Positions 1-5,790 of a DNA stretch of 8,007 nt are shown one piece after another. Location of the stretch: NCBI GenBank assembly GCA_938009055.1, contig CALLIO010000020.1, forward strand, positions 1 through 8,007, read 5' to 3'. This DNA is from an uncultured Altererythrobacter sp. (GTDB taxonomy: Bacteria; Pseudomonadota; Alphaproteobacteria; Sphingomonadales; Sphingomonadaceae). The notes beneath the pieces were generated by a model. The model was given only the letters and a program-made list of their open reading frames with translations, was not told the DNA's origin and did no database searches. Position 1 is the stretch's first letter, and the number at the start of each line of letters is the position of its first letter. The position numbers and the translations under genes are program-made.

Positions 1-437
1 CCTTTGGGCGGAGGCGGGTCTTTGCGGATTTCGATAAGGTCGGTCGCGCCGAAATTCTCAACCGCGATCACTTCGCCCACGCCAGCGCCCGTTTCGGTGA
101 CGACAGCAAGGCCCAGCAGGTCTGTGTGGTAATATTCACCCTCGTCCAGCGCAGGCAAAACATCGCGCGGAGCGGTGAGGACAGTGCCCCGCATCTTTTC
201 CGCATCATTGCGCGTTGTGACTTCGGCAAGCCGCGCAATCGCGCCGCCTTTGTTGTCGGAACGGACTTTGGTGAGGGTGTATTGCTTGCCGCCTACCTTG
301 GCGGAGAAATGCTTGATCCGGGAGAGCGCCTCTGCGCCCTCCCCGAACAATTTCAACCGGACCTCGCCCGTGACCCCATGCGCGCCGGTAATGGCGGCAA
401 GCTCTAACAGCTTGGGATCTGCGGGCTGGTCCGCCAT
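1..437 (-). CDS. rimM: Ribosome maturation factor RimM (partial, C-terminus beyond left edge)
   Basis: RimM binds ribosomal protein S19 and helps mature the 3' (head) domain of 16S rRNA in the 30S subunit. I translated the minus strand from the ATG at 437-435 and got 145 open codons running off the window. The N-terminal RimM barrel starts with ITGAHGVTGEVRLKLFGE (about residues 16-33). The PRC-barrel half begins near residue 101 with EYYHTDLLGL and continues through GEVIAVENFGATDLIEI. Family members are usually about 165-180 residues, so roughly the last 20-35 are missing. The start lies 8 bases after the rpsP stop, so the two are almost certainly co-transcribed and probably translationally coupled. 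The order ffh-rpsP-rimM is the common bacterial arrangement, and trmD is expected next (inference). The identification is firm from motifs and context. Confidence 0.95.
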   Translation of the reverse strand, partial: MADQPADPKLLELAAITGAHGVTGEVRLKLFGEGAEALSRIKHFSAKVGGKQYTLTKVRSDNKGGAIARLAEVTTRNDAEKMRGTVLTAPRDVLPALDEGEYYHTDLLGLAVVTETGAGVGEVIAVENFGATDLIEIRKDPPPPK

Positions 438-445
438 CAATCCGA

Positions 446-1039
446 TCAGTCTTCCGACTTCTCTTCTTCTTTTGCTTCTTCGGCCGGAGCTTCTTCTTCG
501 GCCGGAGCTTCTTCAGCAGGGGCTTCCTCGGCTGGGGCCTCCTCTGCAGGAGCCTCTTCCGCAGGCGCTTCCTCTGCCGCTGCTTCTTCTGCAGGAGCTT
601 CGGCTGCCGCTTCTTCAGCAGGTGCTTCTTCGGCTGCTGCTTCTTCTACGGGAGCTTCTTCAGCAGGAGCGTTCTTCGCTTCTTCTTCGGCTTCCTTGGC
701 AGCAGCGGCCTTCTCAGCCTTCTCTTCAGCGCGTTCGGTCGCTTTCTCGCCCGGCTTCGCCTTGTTTGGGTTGTTGCGCGCAGGACGCTCCATAATACCC
801 GCAGCGTCGAGGAAACGCAGAACGCGGTCGGATGGCTGTGCACCCACGCCGAGCCAATATTTGATCCGGTCTTCGTTCAGCTTTACCCGCTCCGGGTTAT
901 CCTTGGCGAGCAGCGGATTGTATGTGCCGATCTGCTCAAGATATTTGCCGTCACGCGCACGGCGGCTGTCTGCCGCTACGATCCGGTAATAAGGACGCTT
1001 CTTTGCTCCGCCGCGCGAGAGCCTCAATGCAATTGCCAT
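446..1039 (-). CDS. rpsP: 30S ribosomal protein S16 (bS16) with long Ala/Glu/Pro repeat tail
   Basis: bS16 is a small-subunit protein needed for 30S assembly. Residues 1 to about 85 are the conserved core: MAIALRLSRGGAKKRPYYRI at the N-terminus, then DGKYLEQIGTYNPL, and RIKYWLGVGAQPSDRV before LDAAGI. The protein is 197 residues, while typical S16 is about 80-90, so more than half is extension. Residues 86-123 are charged and Lys/Glu/Ala rich. Residues 124-188 are about 13 units of APAEE or close variants (nine exact), and the end is AKEEEKSED. Longer acidic tails on S16 are known in alphaproteobacteria, but this one is strikingly repetitive. The tail is probably disordered and exposed (inference). 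The ATG at 1039 has an AAAGGTG ribosome-binding site at 1047-1053, 7 bases upstream. The gene lies 33 bases after ffh and 8 before rimM in one operon. Confidence 0.97.
   Translation of the reverse strand: MAIALRLSRGGAKKRPYYRIVAADSRRARDGKYLEQIGTYNPLLAKDNPERVKLNEDRIKYWLGVGAQPSDRVLRFLDAAGIMERPARNNPNKAKPGEKATERAEEKAEKAAAAKEAEEEAKNAPAEEAPVEEAAAEEAPAEEAAAEAPAEEAAAEEAPAEEAPAEEAPAEEAPAEEAPAEEEAPAEEAKEEEKSED
476..670 (-). repeat. 15-base tandem repeat encoding APAEE units in the S16 tail
   Basis: This stretch encodes residues 124-188 of S16 as a run of pentapeptides: nine exact APAEE units plus APVEE, AAAEE and AAAE variants, with one extra Glu near the end. Most copies differ at synonymous positions (GCAGGAGC, GGCTGGGGC, GGCCGGAGC on the plus strand), which suggests selection on the peptide rather than very recent expansion. 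The two copies nearest the gene end share TTCTTCGGCCGGAGC at an 18-base spacing and look like a more recent duplication. Confidence 0.9.
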
Positions 1040-1072
1040 GTTACTTCACCTTTCAAACGTAAATTTCTGAAA

Positions 1073-2557
1073 TTACTTCTTATTCAACATGTCTTTTAGA
1101 TCTTGCGGGAGTGTATCTGGATCGACTCCAGGGCCGTTTCCACCACCGCCCATTCCAGGAAGCCCCGGCATGCCGCCGCCGCCCATTCCGGGTATTCCGC
1201 CAGCACCGCCCATGCCGCCGCCACCGAACATGGACGCAAGGCCCTTGAGCCCGCCCATCTTCTTGATCTGCTTCATCGCGCGGCCCATTTCCTGATGCAT
1301 CTTCATCACCTTGTTCACTTCCTGAACCGAGGTGCCGCTGCCAGCCGCAACACGCTTTTTGCGCTTGGAATTCATCAGCTTGGGATTGATCCGCTCTTTT
1401 GGCGTCATGGAGCCAATGATCGCATCCATATGGACGAGCACTTTGTCATCCATGCTCGAAGCCGCCATCGCGGCTTTTGCCTTTTTCATGCCCGGCATCA
1501 TGCCAGCCAGTGCGCCCAGCCCGCCCATATTCTGCATCTGCTTGAGCTGCATTCGAAGATCGTTGAGGTCGAACTGCCCCTTGGCCATGCGCTTGGCGAG
1601 CGCTTCGGCCTCTTCTTCCTTGATCGTCTCGGCGGCCTTTTCGACCAGCGAAACAACATCGCCCATGCCAAGGATGCGGCCCGCAACACGCGAAGGATTA
1701 AATGCCTCGATTGCGTCGAGCTTTTCGCCCGTGCCAGCAAATTTGATCGGCTTGCCGGTGACATGGCGCATCGACAGCGCCGCACCGCCGCGCGCATCAC
1801 CGTCCATACGAGTGAGGACAACGCCAGTAAGCGGCACTTCGCCGGTAAAGCTTTGCGCCACGTTGACCGCGTCCTGACCGGTGAGCGAGTCCACAACCAG
1901 CAGAACTTCCTTAGGCGTCGAGATACCGGCGACAGCCTTCATCTCGGCCATGAGCGCTTCATCGACATGCAAGCGGCCTGCAGTGTCGAGCAGCAGCACA
2001 TCGGCGGCCTGCAATTTGGCCGCTTCCATCGCGCGCCGCGCAATATCAACCGGCTGCTGGCCTTCGACGATGGGCAAGGTCGCGACATCGACTTGCTCGC
2101 CCAGCACGGCGAGCTGTTCTTGCGCTGCCGGACGATTAACGTCGAGCGAGGCCATCATCGACTTCTTGCCGTGCTTTTCTTTGAGCAATTTGCCCAGCTT
2201 GGCCGTCGTGGTGGTTTTACCTGAACCTTGCAGGCCCACCATCATGATGACGACGGGCGGCTTTGCGTCCAAGTCCAGTTCTGCGGGCTCTTCCCCGCCC
2301 AGCATTTCGACCAGCTCGTCATTGACGATCTTGACGACTTGCTGGCCCGGCGTGACCGATTTCAGAACTTCTGAGCCAATCGCTTTTTCTGTGACGGCAT
2401 CAATGAACCGGCGCGCCACGGGCAACGCGACATCGGCTTCGAGCAGCGCGATCCGCACTTCGCGCATGGCATCGCGCACATCTTGTTCGGTAAGCGAGCC
2501 GCGCCCTTTGAGCTTGTCAAAGACGCCGCCTAAGCGGTCGGACAGAGTGTCAAACAT
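1073..2557 (-). CDS. ffh: Signal recognition particle protein Ffh (SRP54)
   Basis: Ffh is the GTPase of the signal recognition particle. With 4.5S RNA it binds signal sequences of nascent membrane proteins and docks on FtsY. The protein is 494 residues from MFDTLSDRLGG. The N domain covers about 1-90. The G domain has the P-loop GLQGSGKT (108-115), DVNRPAAQEQL (from 139), DTAGR (191-195) and TRMDG (249-253). The M domain follows, with Met-rich helices (about 330-357) and the RNA-binding element around SKRKKRVAAGSG. A Gly/Met/Pro-rich tail (about 444-476) precedes the final VDPDTLPQDLKDMLNKK. I chose the ATG at 2557 because AAGGAG lies 6 bases upstream (2564-2569) and homologues begin MFDxLSDRL. 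The frame stays open to 2638, but that extension shows no conserved sequence. It is the first gene of the ffh-rpsP-rimM operon. Confidence 0.97.
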   Translation of the reverse strand: MFDTLSDRLGGVFDKLKGRGSLTEQDVRDAMREVRIALLEADVALPVARRFIDAVTEKAIGSEVLKSVTPGQQVVKIVNDELVEMLGGEEPAELDLDAKPPVVIMMVGLQGSGKTTTTAKLGKLLKEKHGKKSMMASLDVNRPAAQEQLAVLGEQVDVATLPIVEGQQPVDIARRAMEAAKLQAADVLLLDTAGRLHVDEALMAEMKAVAGISTPKEVLLVVDSLTGQDAVNVAQSFTGEVPLTGVVLTRMDGDARGGAALSMRHVTGKPIKFAGTGEKLDAIEAFNPSRVAGRILGMGDVVSLVEKAAETIKEEEAEALAKRMAKGQFDLNDLRMQLKQMQNMGGLGALAGMMPGMKKAKAAMAASSMDDKVLVHMDAIIGSMTPKERINPKLMNSKRKKRVAAGSGTSVQEVNKVMKMHQEMGRAMKQIKKMGGLKGLASMFGGGGMGGAGGIPGMGGGGMPGLPGMGGGGNGPGVDPDTLPQDLKDMLNKK

Positions 2558-2611
2558 CGTCTTCTCCTTCTCTGCATCACCCAAAACGGTGACTATTCCT
2601 TGTCCGGTCGC

Positions 2612-2650
2612 TTCCCGAAGCGAAAAAGTGGTGACCACTTTTTCTGGGAA
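2612..2650. repeat. Long inverted repeat upstream of ffh
   Basis: Positions 2622-2644 form a perfect 23-base palindrome: 11-base arms (GAAAAAGTGGT and its complement) around a single central G. It is flanked by TTCCC (2612-2616) and GGGAA (2646-2650), which can extend the structure across an uneven internal loop. It lies 65 bases before the ffh ATG. It could be an interspersed extragenic palindrome, an operator for a dimeric regulator, or a hairpin in the ffh 5' leader. The sequence does not decide between these. Confidence 0.75.
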
Positions 2651-2801
2651 ACTCCCATCAAACGCGAAAAACGCCGGCGGACGAAACCTCGTCGGCCAGC
2701 GTGGGGCAAAACCCCTATGAAACCCAAGCTCCGATGCGATCAGAGCAATGTCCGGGTGTATAGCTATTCAGTCGAAATCGGGCCGCAATTCCCGCTTCAG
2801 A

Positions 2802-2821
2802 CCGGATAGCGATAGATCCGG
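2802..2821 (-). terminator. Possible hairpin terminator or 3'-processing stem after tRNA-Ala
   Basis: CCGGAT (2802-2807) and ATCCGG (2816-2821) are perfect complements with an 8-base loop, beginning 5 bases past the tRNA CCA end. No T-run follows on the minus strand, so it lacks the second half of a classical intrinsic terminator. It may act in 3' trimming of the precursor, or tRNA transcription may continue towards ffh. Confidence 0.35.
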
Positions 2822-2826
2822 ATGGA

Positions 2827-2902
2827 TGGTGGAGCCTAGCGGGATCGAACCGCTGACCTCAACACTGCCAGTGTTGCGCTCTCCCAGCTGAGCTAAGGCC
2901 CC
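2827..2902 (-). tRNA. tRNA-Ala (anticodon GGC)
   Basis: The minus strand folds into a complete 76-base cloverleaf with the CCA end encoded (2827-2829). The acceptor arms are GGGGCCT and AGGCTCC, the D stem is GCTC/GAGC, the anticodon stem is CAACA/TGTTG, and the T arm is AGCGG-TTCGATC-CCGCT. The anticodon loop CTGGCAG gives GGC at 34-36 (plus-strand 2867-2869), which reads GCC and GCU alanine codons. The acceptor carries the G3:U70 wobble pair, the main identity element for alanyl-tRNA synthetase, which supports the assignment independently of the anticodon. Confidence 0.98.
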
Positions 2903-2922
2903 TTGTCCATTCCTGCCTTTCA

Positions 2923-2952
2923 GCAGGGCCGCGCATTTATGGCGAGCCCTGC
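2923..2952. repeat. Inverted repeat between the TIGR02300 gene and tRNA-Ala
   Basis: GCAGGGCCGC (2923-2932) pairs with GCG-A-GCCCTGC (2942-2952), giving a 10-pair stem with one bulged base and a 9-base loop. It begins 16 bases after the stop of the minus-strand TIGR02300 gene, where a transcription-ending or 3'-protecting hairpin would be expected, but no T-run follows. The GCAGG arm can alternatively pair with CCTGC at 2912-2916. Confidence 0.5.
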
Positions 2953-2966
2953 CGAAACGCAAGCAA
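2936..2966 (-). promoter_or_regulatory. Candidate promoter for tRNA-Ala
   Basis: On the minus strand, CATAAA (2936-2941) is a plausible -10 with TTGCGT (2957-2962, 15-base spacer) or TTGCTT (2961-2966, 19-base spacer) as the -35. Neither spacing is the ideal 17. Transcription would start about 25 bases before the mature tRNA 5' end. The -10 falls in the loop of the inverted repeat at 2923-2952. Confidence 0.3.
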
Positions 2967-2968
2967 AA

Positions 2969-3310
2969 TCAATTATCCTCGTCCTCGTCGTCGCCCTTGC
3001 CCTTGGTCACGCCAAGGTCATCATCGCCGCCGAGATCAACATCATTGTCGGGCGAATCTTCGCCGTCATCGATGTTTTCGATGTCTTTGAGCTCATCATC
3101 ATCGCCGCTCAGATCACTGTCGGCCTCGCCTTCTTTCTTCTTCTTCTCGTCCTCTTCGAACGGAATAGGCTGCTTGGACTTGAGCACAGGCTCAGGATAC
3201 CATTCTTCCCCGCATTCGATGCAGGTCACGGGCTCATCCTTGCCCAGATCGTAAAAGCGTTCCCCGCATTTGGGGCAGGAACGCTTGGTGCCCCATTCTG
3301 GCTTAGCCAT
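2969..3310 (-). CDS. TIGR02300 family protein (FYDLN acid domain): zinc ribbon plus acidic tail
   Basis: A 113-residue protein of a family found in alphaproteobacteria, whose function is, to my knowledge, not established. The N-terminal part is MAKPEWGTKRSCPKCGERFY, then DLGKDEPVTCIECG. Two CxxC pairs (C12/C15 and C30/C33) form a probable zinc ribbon around the family FYDL signature, here FYDLGKDEP. After VLKSKQPIPF (about 48-57) the rest is extremely acidic, with runs such as SGDDDELKDIENIDDGED and GDDEDEDN, and is probably disordered. I chose the ATG at 3310 because AAGGA lies 7 bases upstream. The ATG at 3331 has no clear ribosome-binding site and would add only seven residues. A role in transcription or RNA contacts is possible from the zinc ribbon but is only inference. 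It lies divergent from aroA, as is common in alphaproteobacteria. Confidence 0.9.
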   Translation of the reverse strand: MAKPEWGTKRSCPKCGERFYDLGKDEPVTCIECGEEWYPEPVLKSKQPIPFEEDEKKKKEGEADSDLSGDDDELKDIENIDDGEDSPDNDVDLGGDDDLGVTKGKGDDEDEDN

Positions 3311-3463
3311 CGTGTAATCCTTACCGTGCATCCGCTAAAGTGAGCGGGTCAATTTCTCGTCGTTCTTTGTGGGAGGGCAGTCACGCGGAATCACGCGCCC
3401 TCTTCTTGAAGCGCGCCGCGCCTTGCCAGATGGTATGGGCGCTGTCAAAGACGCCTTCGCTTT
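3311..3463. promoter_or_regulatory. Divergent intergenic region (TIGR02300 gene / aroA)
   Basis: This gap must hold start signals for both directions if each gene has its own promoter. I see no strong -35/-10 pair. Visible structure is a small hairpin CCGCT (3332-3336)/AGCGG (3343-3347) and a direct repeat TCACGCG at 3381-3387 and 3391-3397, spaced exactly 10 bases, about one helical turn. The repeat could be a regulator site, but this is weak. Confidence 0.35.
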
Positions 3464-4807
3464 TTGCCAAATTTGTCTCGGATATTTCTTTTGCCATTCC
3501 ACCGCTTCCTCCCCTCTTCTTCCCTGACCGGCCGCATGCGCGTTCCCGGCGACAAATCGATCAGCCACCGCTCGATAATGTTTGGCGCTTTGGCTGTGGG
3601 AGAAAGCCGGATCACTGGATTGCTCGAAGGCGAGGATGTGCTCGCCACAGCGGCCGCCATGCGTGCGATGGGCGCGCGCGTGGAGCGCGAAGCAGACGGC
3701 ACTTGGTCTGTGCATGGCGTGGGAGTTGGCGGATTGCTTGAGCCAACGCAGCCGCTCGAGATGGGCAATTCAGGCACGTCGACGCGGCTCTTGATGGGGC
3801 TGATCGCCAGTCACAGAATTACCGCGCAATTCACAGGCGATGCCAGCCTGTCGGGCCGTCCGATGGGTCGGGTCATCACGCCTTTGTCGCAAATGGGTGC
3901 AGTTTTCGACGCGAGCGAGGGAGGCCGATTGCCGCTCACCATGCGCGGTGCCTATCCCGCCGTGCCGATCACCTACCGCCTTCCGGTTGCCAGCGCGCAG
4001 GTGAAAAGCGCGGTGCTGCTCGCAGGGCTGAACACACCGGGTATCACCACGGTGATTGAACCTGTGCCCACACGCGATCACTCCGAACGCATGCTCACCG
4101 GATTTGGCGCAGAGCTGGAAGTCGAAGAGACTGGCTCAGACCGCATCATCCGCATTCGCGGCGAAGTGGATCTGAAGCCTCAGATCGTTGAGGTTCCGGG
4201 TGATCCATCGTCCGCAGCCTTTTTTATCGTCGCAGCCTTGCTGACAGAGGGAAGCGATCTCACCATCGAGAATGTTGGCCTCAACCCCACGCGCGCCGGT
4301 CTGGTGCAGGTCTTGCGCGATATGGGCGGCAATATCGAAGAGCTGAACCCGCGCACGATTGGCGGCGAGCCGGTGGCTGATCTGCGGGTGCGGCATTCCG
4401 CGCTGACAGGTATTGATGTCGATCCGGCGATTGCGCCTTCGATGATTGACGAATTTCCGGTGTTGTTCGTTGCAGCCTCCTTGGCGAAGGGCACGACGAC
4501 GACCAGCGGCCTTGATGAATTGCGCGTGAAAGAAAGCGACCGCTTGTCCGCTATGGCTGCCGCGCTCACCGCAGCAGGCGCGCGCATCGAAGAGCGCGAA
4601 GACGGTCTGGTGATCGAGGGAACCGGAGGCGAACCCTTGCGCGGCACAGCGAACAGCCGCACCAAAACCCATCTTGATCACCGGATCGCGATGAGCATGG
4701 CTGTCGCCGGACTTGCAAGCCGAGATGGCGTGGAAGTGGATGACGTGTCTCCGATCCAGACAAGTTTTCCCAACTTCATGGAATTGCTGAGAGAGGCTGC
4801 TGGATGA
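3464..4807 (+). CDS. aroA: 3-phosphoshikimate 1-carboxyvinyltransferase (EPSP synthase, class II)
   Basis: AroA joins phosphoenolpyruvate to shikimate 3-phosphate to make EPSP, the sixth step of the shikimate pathway. Counting from 3464 (447 residues), the class II motifs are present: PGDKSISHRS (28-37), SAQVK (177-181), RDHSE (204-208) and NPTR (274-277). The catalytic-region motifs SMIDEFP (326-332), LRVKESDRL (353-361) and HLDHRIAMS are intact. The PEP-loop reads GNSGTSTRL (101-109), with Gly104 where the CP4 class II enzyme has Ala100. The start is uncertain. No ATG is in frame before 3536, which would begin at MRVPGDKS and remove the usual 15-25 leading residues. TTG codons at 3464, 3473 and 3491 are candidates, and the one at 3491 has a weak GGA 8 bases upstream. 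I report the longest. Its TGA overlaps the cmk ATG (ATGA), so the two form an operon. Confidence 0.95.
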   Translation: MPNLSRIFLLPFHRFLPSSSLTGRMRVPGDKSISHRSIMFGALAVGESRITGLLEGEDVLATAAAMRAMGARVEREADGTWSVHGVGVGGLLEPTQPLEMGNSGTSTRLLMGLIASHRITAQFTGDASLSGRPMGRVITPLSQMGAVFDASEGGRLPLTMRGAYPAVPITYRLPVASAQVKSAVLLAGLNTPGITTVIEPVPTRDHSERMLTGFGAELEVEETGSDRIIRIRGEVDLKPQIVEVPGDPSSAAFFIVAALLTEGSDLTIENVGLNPTRAGLVQVLRDMGGNIEELNPRTIGGEPVADLRVRHSALTGIDVDPAIAPSMIDEFPVLFVAASLAKGTTTTSGLDELRVKESDRLSAMAAALTAAGARIEEREDGLVIEGTGGEPLRGTANSRTKTHLDHRIAMSMAVAGLASRDGVEVDDVSPIQTSFPNFMELLREAAG

Positions 4808-5424
4808 TCATCGCGGTCGATGGCCCCACAGCAAGCGGCAAAGGCACCATCGCTATGGCGTTGGCTAAACATTTCGGCCTGCCCCATCTCGACACTGGCC
4901 TGCTTTACCGCGCGGTAGGCCGCCAAGTGGAATTGATCGGGGGTGACGCTGACAATGGGGAGAACGCGCTTGCTGCCTGCGAATTTCCTGAAGGTTTGCT
5001 GTCAGATGATATCTTGCGTTCCGAAAGCACAGGTTCGCTCGCAAGCCGCGTTTCCGTTCACCCAGCTGTGCGCCAAGCGCTCTACGAACGCCAGCGCGCC
5101 TTTGCCACACAATCGGGCGGAGCTGTGCTCGACGGACGCGATATCGGTACCGTCATTGCGCCGGAGGCTGAAGTCAAACTCTTCGTCACCGCCAGCGTTC
5201 AAGCCCGGGCGCACCGTCGCCACGCTGAAATGCTGGGACGCGGGCTATCCGTCAGGCTTGAAGATATCGAGGCTGACCTCGCCCGCCGCGATGCGCGCGA
5301 TATGAACCGCGCAGATGCTCCGCTGAAGCCGGCCCCCGATGCGCTTTTGTTCGACACCACCAGCTTTAGCCGTGAACAAGCGATTGAGGCCGCGATTGAG
5401 GTGGTGCAAGGAATGCTGCGTTAG
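4804..5424 (+). CDS. cmk: Cytidylate kinase (CMP/dCMP kinase)
   Basis: Cmk phosphorylates CMP and dCMP with ATP, recycling cytidine nucleotides for CTP and DNA synthesis. The 206-residue protein has the P-loop GPTASGKG (7-14), the LDTGLLYRAVG substrate segment (from 29), LDGRDIGTVI (109-118) in the CMP-binding region, and the lid-like RRDARDMNR (161-169) followed by APLKPAPDALLFDT, all in the expected order. The start ATG at 4804 overlaps the aroA stop by four bases and has GAGAGG (4791-4796) 7 bases upstream, so translation is probably coupled to aroA. Compared with the E. coli enzyme (about 227 residues) it is slightly short, but no motif is missing. The next gene, rpsA, keeps the widespread cmk-rpsA order, although 370 bases separate them here. 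Confidence 0.97.
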   Translation: MIIAVDGPTASGKGTIAMALAKHFGLPHLDTGLLYRAVGRQVELIGGDADNGENALAACEFPEGLLSDDILRSESTGSLASRVSVHPAVRQALYERQRAFATQSGGAVLDGRDIGTVIAPEAEVKLFVTASVQARAHRRHAEMLGRGLSVRLEDIEADLARRDARDMNRADAPLKPAPDALLFDTTSFSREQAIEAAIEVVQGMLR

Positions 5425-5688
5425 TTTTTTGTATGGCGTCAAGCGCCGGCGTTCGCCCCCGCTCACTTGGCTATCCTCACTCCCTATCGGTCGTTGCGGA
5501 CGCGCCGTCGCGCTTGTGGCTCGCTGAACGCTCGCCGAAAGAGCGCCATTTCGATAGGGTAATGCAAGCGGTCAAGACGAGCAAAGATAGCTTGCCTTCT
5601 CGCGCTCGCTCCCCTATCCGCGCGCTCGTTCTCTTAATCACCAGATTGAAAGAGCCTGCATGATGGCATTCGGCCTCATGTGGATCAC

Positions 5689-5760
5689 GGCCCTCTTGGC
5701 CCGCAAGGCTTTCGCAATAGTGCGGCAGCGGCGGTGAAAGACCTCCGGAAAAACCGGTGG
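5689..5760 (+). promoter_or_regulatory. Putative structured 5' leader of rpsA
   Basis: Three consecutive inverted repeats lie just before the rpsA ribosome-binding site: GGCC (5689-5692)/GGCC (5698-5701) around CTCTT; CCGCA (5701-5705)/TGCGG (5721-5725); and CCTCCGG (5742-5748)/CCGGTGG (5754-5760) around AAAAA with one T-T mismatch. In E. coli, S1 represses its own translation through a folded leader. A similar role here is inference by analogy, not recognised sequence identity. Confidence 0.35.
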
Positions 5761-5778
5761 CCGGTAGCAAACAGTAAC

Positions 5779-5790
5779 GAGGAATTCCTC
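5779..5790 (+). promoter_or_regulatory. rpsA ribosome-binding site embedded in a palindrome
   Basis: The rpsA Shine-Dalgarno GAGGA (5779-5783) is the left half of a perfect 12-base palindrome, GAGGAATTCCTC. The spacing to the ATG at 5795 is 11 bases, longer than the usual 5-9. In RNA, GAGG and CCTC can pair around AAUU and hide the site. Confidence 0.65.

Larger units (their letters stand above)
2558..2826. other. Intergenic region between tRNA-Ala and ffh
   Basis: I see no gene here. The ffh ribosome-binding site is at 2564-2569, the large palindrome at 2612-2650, and a small hairpin after the tRNA at 2802-2821. A promoter for ffh is expected here if ffh is not read through from the tRNA. 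A weak minus-strand candidate is TTGCGG, a 16-base spacer, then TAGCTA at about 2760-2787, but it is not convincing. Confidence 0.5.

Noticed and set aside
175..795. Plus-strand Leu-rich frame (runs of LLL and LPLLLL) opposite rimM and rpsP
   Set aside because: It is the complement of the S16 APAEE repeat and not a gene.
1103..2224. Long plus-strand open frame (373 codons) opposite ffh, His/Arg-rich
   Set aside because: It is antisense to the well-supported ffh, has biased composition, no domain and no ribosome-binding site; it is a codon-bias shadow.
2558..2638. In-frame extension of ffh to a GTG at 2638
   Set aside because: The extra 27 residues are not family-like, the GTG falls inside the palindrome, and the ATG at 2557 has an AAGGAG site at good spacing.
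2768..2962. Small minus-strand frame containing LAQLGERNTGSVEVSGSIP
   Set aside because: It is a translation of the tRNA-Ala gene, a familiar false ORF.
2903..3343. Plus-strand hydrophobic frame that looks like a membrane protein
   Set aside because: It is the complement of the Asp/Glu-rich TIGR02300 gene: GAT and GAA codons read as Ile and Phe on the other strand. The apparent membrane segments are an artefact.
5433..5663. 76-codon frame between cmk and rpsA (and minus-strand counterparts)
   Set aside because: No ribosome-binding site, no recognisable domain, and it lies over repeat-like sequence.
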